Positions 56,006 through 64,000 of a stretch of 64,000 nucleotides of DNA are shown here, one piece after another; position 1 is the first letter of the stretch, and each line of letters opens with the position of its first letter. This DNA comes from Macrolepiota albuminosa. Lineage: Eukaryota > Basidiomycota > Agaricomycetes > Agaricales > Agaricaceae. The notes under the pieces are model-generated. The model did not search any database. It was not told where the DNA came from and saw only the letters and a program-made list of their open reading frames with translations. Position numbers and translations under genes: made by a program. The DNA lies in contig JAMWFC010000137.1 in NCBI GenBank assembly GCA_027475525.1, positions 38,882 to 102,881 on the forward strand, in the 5' to 3' direction.

Positions 56006-56379
56006 ACTCAACTATCATATAGATCATCCTCTGTACAACTATCATATTCTTGATTGATGATCAGGACTTGTCAAGATGTGGTAATATAGTAATCAAGACC
56101 TGATAATCAAGATGTTGATAGCTGCATAGTAATATAGTAATCAAGACCTGATAATCAAGGCTTGATTGAGTAGCTAAGATATTCTTACTGTCCCTACACT
56201 TGATTGGTATTACAATTCACATGGGACGCATCATTTTCTGCATCCAGGAGCAGAAAAAAGGATAATCAAACCAAAAGTAACCACTTGAAACATCTATTGA
56301 TAGTACAACTTCCCAGAATCCACATCAACTCGTATTTCCATCAAGGACCGAGCCGCCACCTTCAATCGAGAACAAGAAG

Positions 56380-57252
56380 GACACCTTGCATCATCTGTTT
56401 GGAGCCTCTATGTCAACTGCACGCTTCCAGAAACCCCCCTTTATTCGCTTGCAGAGGCCTCGCAAGTTCATTCATTGCGTTACGGGTTTGCTCCGGGTTT
56501 CCAGTACCCGCCTGTGTGTCCCTCTCCTGATATAAAAGTTGATTACAGAAAGTCCTCGATATTGTTTGGGTGCGATCAAGAAAGGTTATTATACCTTGTA
56601 CTATCTCGCTCGCAATGTTCAACGTTGCTTCTTGTCACGATCCTCGCGACAAGTCCAAACCGAACTCCGAACATCGAGTTCTCCTAAAACATACGCTATT
56701 CTCCTTTTTTGTCTCCCTATTCTATTCGACTGACTTAATTAATTTTCACAAGCATTCTAGTTTCAAGTTCCCCTACTTACATCAACCTCCTAATTATTTT
56801 ACTTATAAAAATCTACATTCGTTGTGCAATTGACACAGTTGTCCCTCTCTTGTGCGCTCGTTCTCTTCTCTATTAAGTTTCACCAAGCTCTTGAACGGGT
56901 ACTTGACACCTCTGCCGCGTTCGCGTTCGCGTTCATTATGAACACTGTGATCACGAAAAACAAAACGCATCGTATTGTCGCTGTAGCGTCCACTATCGTG
57001 TCCTCCATCCAGGAGTCCGATATCCCTAAAACTTAGAAGGTCTATGAATAACGCCTGTGTCCAGCCGCGTCCTCTCTACCTGTGAGCACACGGCTACCAA
57101 TACGCTTTCCCTTCCTGGAATCCAGGACGTCCATCCACCCTCGCAGCATCCAAGATGTATCTGTTCACTGCCTATTTCCAGAGACAACCAAAGAATCCGC
57201 TATCCTCTTGTTCTCAGTGCCTTACTGTTGGTACACTTGGGCTCTCAAGGAA
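56380..57252 (+). repeat. 0.85-kb direct repeat, copy 2
   Basis: Second copy of 39602-40449 in the same orientation, with scattered substitutions and small indels. The two copies bracket duplication copy B on either side. Confidence 0.75.
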
Positions 57253-57257
57253 TTTGA

Positions 57258-58666
57258 TCAACGTGTCAAATCCCGTAATACAAAATTCGTGGTCTCGACA
57301 GGTCGATGACCGCGATGTGCAACGATCAATATTAACCTCGACTTGATCACAATTCGTTGATCAAATCTTCCATCATGAAAGAGAGTACGGAAAGTGCTAT
57401 TACTTGACAAACTGGTCTCGTTTACCCTATCTGGTACCTTCGACCAGTTGATCTGGTGTTCAGGAAATGTCATGGACATCGTCAAAAGCCTTTTAAGAAT
57501 GTGGTCTTCAATCTCATTAATAAGGAAGAAATTTAACATAAAGATAGCGTCACCTTTGACCGTTTTGGTGGAAAGAGGGAAGATTCGAGTCAGCACCCAT
57601 TATTAATGTGGTGGCTGAATTCAGTATGCAGTCGCTACTACTCGGTTCAAACTGTCGTATGTCCTTCGATTCGCTTCTTTGAAGATTGGGATAGGATCCG
57701 CATAAATCTCTAGTAACCCGGAGGCACACAGACGAGGCGTCTGTTTCAATAACTTTTTAATGAAACCAGCTACCTCGGTTACAGGAATGTACCTCACTGG
57801 ATCCCTAAGGATGGGCAAGATAATTTTAACTTGATTGATTAGCTGTGGAAAAATGTCTCCTGTTCTCGCTGCTCGATGCAACAAAAGATTATAACGAGCA
57901 GGATTTCGAGGCCACAGGATGTACGTGTAGCACTATTATCAGATGCTAATTCAAGCCCCTCGGGCAAACAACTTACAGCAGACATTAGTCAGCATCCTCA
58001 ATGAGGCCCTGGATATGAATTCCTAGTGATAAAGTGAGTGCAATATTGACAACTCTCAATTGTTTCCGCACAAATTCGACACTCGTTGATCAAGTGTTTG
58101 AGGATGCACGGTTGCTTCACCGTAGAGGGTTTTACAACGTCAAATCCAAAGTCGTCGAAGTTAAAGTCGCAAACTCGAAAGTGGCTATTGAAGCGTATCC
58201 CGAACATCTCTAGTTGTTGGCACTGTACAAACTATGCCGGCAAAAGGTCATGCAGTCCTGTGGTTATTATCTTGGCTAAGTTTGGGGATCGAAAGAAATC
58301 TAGGAACGATTGTTGCAATGAGTCTGATAGGTCAAGGAATGACTGGCCGCCGGCAGATATATAGAAAGCGCAGACATATGGGAGATTACCAGAAGTATGG
58401 CGAAACACTATGCTTCAGTTATTGCGTCACGCGGAGATACCGCACACGTGTGGCAAGATCAGGGGTTTTTGAGAAGATAACCGCAAGCTTTCAGATTTTA
58501 GATCGATGTCAAAGAAGAGGCAACGACGCGCGGGAGTAACCATAGCGCGACATAAGAGAGAGCAGTTCACGAGCGTCGACACCGTCAGAGAGAGTTTGTC
58601 CATGATAAGATTGATGATATCCAGCGGAACGCATTGCGGAAGAGCTTTGTCCAACTTTTCAAGCAA
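57258..58666 (-). pseudogene. F-box-type protein, probably damaged
   Basis: The N-terminal frame from 58666 reads CVPLDIINLIMDKLS with LVNCSLLCRAM and RRCLFFDIDLKSESLRL, the pattern of basidiomycete F-box domains (SCF ubiquitin-ligase substrate receptors). Downstream frames at 57998-58207 (FGFDVVKPSTVKQP, LKHLINECRIC), 57621-57884 and 57258-57596 look like leucine-rich C-terminal parts but lie in different frames. A TAG sits before the second piece. Either several introns or frameshifts join them; I favour a damaged gene. Start and exon structure are uncertain. Confidence 0.5.
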
Positions 58667-59351
58667 AAAACAGGGCGAACATGCTCGAGGAACAACGCAT
58701 TTTCAACAAGTTGAATGATCACTAGCCGCCGTTCAAACGATGGTCGAGCAAAAAGATTAGGTAATCAAAAGCCAGTCTGAAATTGCTCCATTTTGTTACA
58801 GCATTCATCTTTACCGACTTAGAATATGTTCATTGGAAGTGCCCCTGGGATACCCACATAGTAGGTATGCTTACTTGAGCGGCCATAGGAATCGTTCCAG
58901 ACTTCGCCAGATATAGTTACTTCGCGATCATGTATCGTACAATCAACAGTTCTGCCACACATGGATCTGGAACATGACAATTTTGGTTGCTTCCAAACGG
59001 AAACTCATGTAATTTTCATAGTGAGTGGAATATCTACACGTATCTACACGTACCAACAGATACCGTGCCAAGCCTGACGCGCTGAGGCCATGTCTGATTT
59101 GTGCCGAAAGCATGTAATGGCACATGCCTAGGATACGAGCTACGGCAAATTAACATCATGGAGATATTCACTGCACACATGTTGTAAGCTTCCGTATTGA
59201 CAGCCACATATGCTTCACCCAGAACGTACTTAAAAAGCGCACCCACAACTCAGAACGTGCTGTGCTTCATTTTATCCCTCTTAGTGCTTTCGCGCCTTCT
59301 TTGTCTCATCGCCGTAGCCTACGAGTTTTCTGCCTACTCAACCCGTCATCT
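58667..59351. other. intergenic between F-box-type gene and Rho GTPase
   Basis: Divergent promoter region; no recognised gene. A short tandem TATCTACACG (59030-59050) is present. Confidence 0.5.
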
Positions 59352-60142
59352 ATGGGCGAACGTCGCAAGTTAGTCATTATAGGTGATGGAGCTTGTGGAA
59401 AGGTTAGCCTGCGGTCGTGTGAGGTCACAAATCTTCTGACAACTCGCAACACAGACCTCATTGTCCATGGTATATTGCCAAGGACGATTTCCTACTGTAA
59501 GGCTTCTTAATCTTAATGACTATGTTTCTAGAGAATTCATGAACTCCGACATGTTAAAACAGCTCCATATCCCGACAGTGTTCGAAAACACAGTCAAAGA
59601 CCTTAACATTGACGGGCGTCACATCGAGCTAACATTATGGGACACAGCAGGCCAGGAGGATTATGACCGGCTGCGATCTCTGTGTTATCCGGACTCGCAT
59701 GTCATACTCATATGCTTTTCGATAGACGTGCCTGCCTCATTGTCCAACGTCCCAGAGAAGGTTTGTCGTTAAACACCGTATGATTTTGACTGAATAATAA
59801 CGAGACACTCACAGTGGCTTACGGAAGTGTCATACTACTCCCCCAACGTCCCGTATCTACTCATTGGATGTAAGATGGATCTCAGAAGGACCAGTCGGAA
59901 TTGTGTCACCACACAACAGGTATGGTTTCTTGATCTTTCGATTTTCTATGGTTCAATTTTGATTGGTATTATAGGGAATCGCTGTCGCCCAGGAGATTGG
60001 TGCTAGACACTACATCGAATGCTCAGCCAAGACAGGCGAAGGTGTAGCGGAGGTTTTCGAATATGCCACACGTGCTGCTTTGACAGTACTAACGAGAGAC
60101 ACTGATGCTGATGCTGAGTGTGATTGCTGTGTATTAGCCTGA
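59352..60142 (+). CDS. Rho-family small GTPase
   Basis: Five exons: 59352-59402, 59455-59496, 59563-59760, 59815-59919, 59975-60142, all GT..AG, about 188 residues. P-loop GDGACGKTSL, effector loop IPTVFENTV, switch [17 protein letters not shown], a base-recognition CKMD in place of NKx[11 protein letters not shown], and C-terminal CAAX box CVLA (farnesyl-type). The acceptor at 59562 is chosen over 59531 because it restores the usual spacing between FPT and the IPTVFE loop. Rho proteins control actin, polarity and cell-wall synthesis at membranes. Oddities: the Rho insert helix is about 9-10 residues short, and the hypervariable tail is acidic (DTDADAEC) with no polybasic patch. The Rho subgroup is not resolved. 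Confidence 0.9.
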
Positions 60143-60334
60143 TCAATTTCTCGACGCCTTAAGATTAATGATTAATGATTCAGAGAGACATGATCTCGAG
60201 AGTGACCTCAGTCGAAACGCTGTCGGAATATCGCAAATCCTACTAATACCCGAGTAGAAGAAATCTACAGCCCATCATGCATCATGTCCTATCAATACCT
60301 CCGGCAAAGAGGTCGTGAGTCAACTCTATATATC
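60143..60334. other. convergent intergenic spacer
   Basis: 192 bp between the tail-to-tail Rho and MFS genes; nothing else seen. Confidence 0.5.
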
Positions 60335-62194
60335 CTATACCGTCCCTTTATCCTTGAAAGAACTTCCTCTGTCATTTTCTGAGCTTTCCCTCCCTACAGA
60401 ACTTTCTTTATCGAGATTTCTAAGACTCGAGCCACCAGTTTTGTCAACTGCGTCGCGGTATACTGGGACGAAGTTGACGGATAGAGCATAGGTGTATGCG
60501 AGGACAAAGAAGATAACTGGTATGACCATTGCAAAAGCAGTGCTATTGCGTGCATCAGCGACGCGGGCCAAGATAGGTGGCACCTACACATTGTGAGTGA
60601 TCTTAGAGTGCAAGTTAATAGAATAGCTTACACAGGCACCGCCAACGACGCCACCAACGATCCAGCCGGCTCCCCTCTATTTTACAATGTCAACGGTGAA
60701 GGTAAGGAAAGAGAGCGTTCTGGGGTACCTTGGTATGACGCCCGATTCCACGGATACCAAGCGCGACAATAGTCGGGAAGCAGACACTCTCGAAAAACAG
60801 CGTCATATTTAGCATCGCAAGACCGATGTTGCCTCGCTGTGTTATACTGGCACTGCAAAAAGCAATGACTCCAGAAAGATACAACAGGAAGACATAGCGC
60901 GGTTTCACGAAGCGCATTATCACTGATAAAACGAGAAATCGTCAGCACACTTCTACCCCCATCAGCTTCCAGACCTACAGGAGCCAGAAAACCGCCCGAT
61001 AGCAAAGCAACCTTGTGCAATGGCGAGGAACTTGGCACCGAGAGCCGATGATGTTTGACCTCGTGTTTCAGTCACATAGTTAATGAAATAACCAGCAATG
61101 GCGACTGTAGTAAAAACCAAATGAAAAGATGAACATGATTTACACGCAACTTGACCATGTCAAACCTTGAGCTCCAGTGTAACAGAACTGTGCGAAGGCA
61201 GCATGGAAAACGCGATATTGAGTCCGGAATGGTCGGTCGCTTTCCTGATGACCGACATGTGTCACTTCAGCTTGTTGTGCCATATCCGCATCTATTGCAG
61301 ACATGTAAGGAGCTTGTCAGAGACATGTGCGCCCTGAAAAATACGCACCGGTAACTTCAGGAATTACCGCAAAGTAGAACACAACAGAGAGCGTGAAAAC
61401 GAAGATCGCTATGGCGAGGTAAACCCATTGAACGTTCTTGAGAGCAGTAACGTTATCTCCGGTTTCCTTGAAAAACACATAGGAGCCCAAGACTGGTCCG
61501 ACGACTGTTCCAATTGCCTGCACGGCCTGTGCCAGATTGATTCGCAATTCGGCATAGCGCGGCGGACCAGTCACTGGGAGACCCTCAGAGATGATGCGCT
61601 TGAACAAAAACAGGGACTTGACACCCACCAGCCATATAAGGGTTTGCAGCAGTTTCGAGAGTTCCCAAACCACTACCAATGATGAACGTGGCACCACAAA
61701 ATCCTCCAAAACTCCGTTTGAGGCCAGCTGGCCACATCAGAAGGGCTCCAATGCCATACAATGTGAGTCCCAGAATGAAAGTCGCGCGATATCCGTAATT
61801 CCGCAAAACCCAATTAGCATATCCAAGAGACGCAAGCGGATACGCTCCGAAGTAAGCAGCTTGTAGACCAGATGAACGCGTTCGGGTAATGCCAAGTGTG
61901 TTCTGAAAATGTTTGTTCAACGTGTCAAGTAGACCATACGCGAAACCCTAAGGTCACGATTGTTAAGTTACCTACACATCAACCCACTAATTACTTGGCC
62001 AAACTTACCCAAAGAAAATATAGGATCGTGACCAGAAATAGCGGGAATAACGTTTCCCGCAAAGTCAGCCCCGCAGCATCGGTGATCCGGTTGCCAACCT
62101 TAAGAGAATGTTTTTTGAAGAAAGCAGACTTCGACTTTGGAAGCTGTCCTTGGGGCATACTGATTAATCTTCCATCGTGAACGCATTCCAACAA
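60335..62194 (-). CDS. MFS transporter, fucose-permease (FHS) type
   Basis: Multi-exon minus-strand gene. Exon 1 (62009-62194) holds the cytosolic N-terminus and FPLFLVTILYFLW. Exon 2 (from 61947) has GFAYGLLDTLNKHFQ, RSSGLQAAYFGAYPLASLGY, LRNYGYRATFILGL and FGGFCGATFIIGSGLGTLE, ending NPYMA. Then GPPRYAELRINLAQA, GTVVGPVLGSYVFF and WVYLAIAIFVFTLSV (61330-61580). A linker exon holds FCYTGAQVAIAGYFINYVTE, with an intron at about 61107-61160. The C-terminal helix pair lies in 60335-60591. Twelve membrane segments are expected; the family imports fucose or related sugars with protons across the plasma membrane. The start may be at 62194 or the internal ATG near 62158. Convergent with the Rho gene. 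Confidence 0.88.
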
Positions 62195-64000
62195 TCATAT
62201 TTAACGAGTCTCACCGGGCCGTTCATTGTGGGGGGAAGAAGATTTACTTGTAGGCGAAATCAGATCACCAGGCCTGTCACCGGATTGGAAGGAAGCTCCA
62301 CTAAGGGGTCTTGCGAGGCGTACCCTCGATCACGTTGACATTTTAGTGCACGTAATGTGCATCCGTGGTGTCCGGCCCACATATTAGCCCCCTAGCCTGG
62401 GACGTCTGTCTCTCAAAAGTATTGATTAGCTTTGATTCCCCACACTGCTTATTTAGCCAACTTGACTTATGGGGTAAGTTAGACGTCTGAATCTCCTAAC
62501 GCTTCAAAAAATGCGATTCCTGTCGAACCAAATAACACGGACAGAATATCCGAAGAGATAGAAGTCAGAGGAAGACCGGCAGATCATCAAAGGAGTCCGG
62601 TTGTGCGTTTGATAATAATTTTCATGTTCCGATCTGACGATTTTACATATACTTATATCTGTACCATCACTTTTCTCCATTTCCGCCCGCGAGTTGCCTA
62701 AACTTTGAAGGATGCACAAATGAGGCAACTGCTTCCGTCTTCTTTGACAGACGTCTTGTTAGTCCATCTTCTACTGAACTCGAAATACGTGACGGTGGAA
62801 AACGCTGTATCTTATATGTCTTAATCGACTCGATGACCTTGGGACTTAGAGCATCCTGTCTTTGTAATGTAGCCTATAATCTGTCCTCCTTGAAACACAT
62901 CGTCATCTACCTGTCTATCAAAACCTAGAGCTTCTCCGGGAGACGGCACCTCTTTCCCTGTAAACCCAGTAGGATCCCCAAATACATGGGACCCGGGTCA
63001 CGGCTGCATTCTTGGCGATCGGCAACTTGTTAATCTATCTATGTACACGGTTGAGAGGTGCCTCCTCTTCCAATCTTCGGACCATCTCGCTCACACGCAC
63101 AAAAAAGAAGACTTCATGGATGGGAAACTCGCTCAATTATCGCGGGTACAACCCATGACCAATTATCCTTATATCCATCACTGTATATTTGTCCTGGATA
63201 GTATTATTCACGCTTTCATACAGGCTGGAAGTTCTCGCTCACTCGCGCCAGTCTTGTACAAGTTGGCCTTCCAAGGGTCAATCTCTTTTACTTTCCTTCT
63301 GTCTACCGGACCTAGGCTCCTAACCCAATGACCCCCGCCATAAGCTGCATAATTTTAGCCTGTTAACCAATAGCGTGGCCCGAGGTGACCTATATGTAAA
63401 GTCATACAGCCATACAATAATCTCCCTCATTGCATTTCCTCGCCATCACGGCTTGGAGCTTATCTAGCGTTGTATGCAGAGACAGTGTACGGCAAGGAGG
63501 TGGAGGCCGGAGCGGTGATATGTCGGTAAAGATGTTCATGGCTCATGAGGAGGGTTTACGCTATTGTGGTGTTGTTAAGTATCATCGAGGTTTTGGATGT
63601 CAGTGTTGGCATCCATAGGAGATGCCGCAGTATGGGTGTGCAAAATTGGCTCGAAGGTGTTGTTCATGTTATGGATTGGCCCTTACAGCACGGCGAGTGA
63701 TTGAGGGACGTTAGCTGGGCCCGCTGAGTTTGTGTAGGTAAACGTGGGTTGTCTATAAGGAAGTGTAGCATTGGTATACAGGATGCTGCTACACATGAAA
63801 ATGGTACCAGACAATACGCAATACATTACAGTCAAACATGTAGGTATGTACATGTACATTGAACAAAACATATGTGCATTTGGTAAATCATTCGGGAGCT
63901 GACAAGACCTGCTTTTTCTAATTAGTTGAGTACGTTACAACCAAGGTATAGCCAGGCTCTTTTGTTTCTCCTGTGACCTATGTTGTATTAATATATAATC
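62195..64000. other. intergenic, no recognised gene
   Basis: Only short frames (e.g. 63041-63331 +, 62504-62728 -) without familiar motifs, plus an AT-rich right edge. The first few hundred bases should contain the MFS promoter. Confidence 0.5.

Larger units (their letters stand above)
40585..56020. repeat. inverted segmental duplication, copy B (interrupted)
   Basis: Reverse-complement counterpart of 21880-26150. Homologous blocks: 40585-41387, 41591-42136, 51684-51726, 53030-56020. The three gaps are exactly the MITE, the Helitron array and the solo LTR. Confidence 0.85.

Noticed and set aside
56081..56160. Tandem copy of a TAATATAGTAATCAAGACC segment as another assembly join
   Set aside because: Period is 48, not 77, and only about 31 bp match; likely a natural repeat.

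Overview
The window looks like nuclear DNA of an agaricomycete (mushroom-forming basidiomycete). Introns are about 50-65 nt with GT..AG borders. The gene families are typical of that group: DUF6534-type membrane proteins, fungal 7-TM proteins, an F-box protein and a fucose-permease-like MFS transporter. Copia, gypsy and Helitron elements are abundant.

Layout. 1-4336: decayed Ty1/copia element on the minus strand, running off the left edge. 4428-10503: defective Ty3/gypsy element on the minus strand with both LTRs and most of its integrase missing. 12263-17769: decayed multidomain gene (DUF6729-like domain, transposase-like core, RNase D-type 3'-5' exonuclease, C-terminal Cys-rich domain); this is the best candidate for a poorly described mobile system. 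17985-21880: repeat-rich DNA without a recognisable gene. 21880-26150: DUF6534 gene plus an opposing 7-TM gene; this pair recurs inverted at about 40585-56020. 27847-34826: large housekeeping gene for a HEATR5/Laa1-type HEAT-repeat protein. 35456-36895: FAD monooxygenase. 37312-37401: intron-containing tRNA-Glu. 37554-39459: fold-back element with 780-bp arms. 40585-56020: second copy of the gene pair, interrupted by a 203-bp MITE, a 9.5-kb head-to-tail Helitron array and a solo LTR; the first copy supplies the empty site for each. 57258-58666: damaged F-box-type gene. 59352-60142: Rho-family GTPase. 60335-62194: MFS sugar transporter. 62195-64000: nothing recognised.

The likely functional host genes are HEATR5/Laa1 (clathrin-adaptor/endosome traffic), the monooxygenase, the Rho GTPase, the MFS transporter and possibly the first 7-TM copy. 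They are unrelated in function and form no cluster.

Two signals cut across the window. First, 14 places carry a direct tandem duplication with a period of exactly 77 bp and no divergence. They lie in unrelated sequence and mostly inside repeats, which is best explained as uncollapsed k=77 contig overlaps left by the assembly; they break several genes artificially. Second, in the copia element, the DUF6729 gene and the Helitron, every in-frame nonsense codon I could place is TGA (12) or TAA (1) where CGA or CAA is expected, which points to C-to-T decay of repeats.
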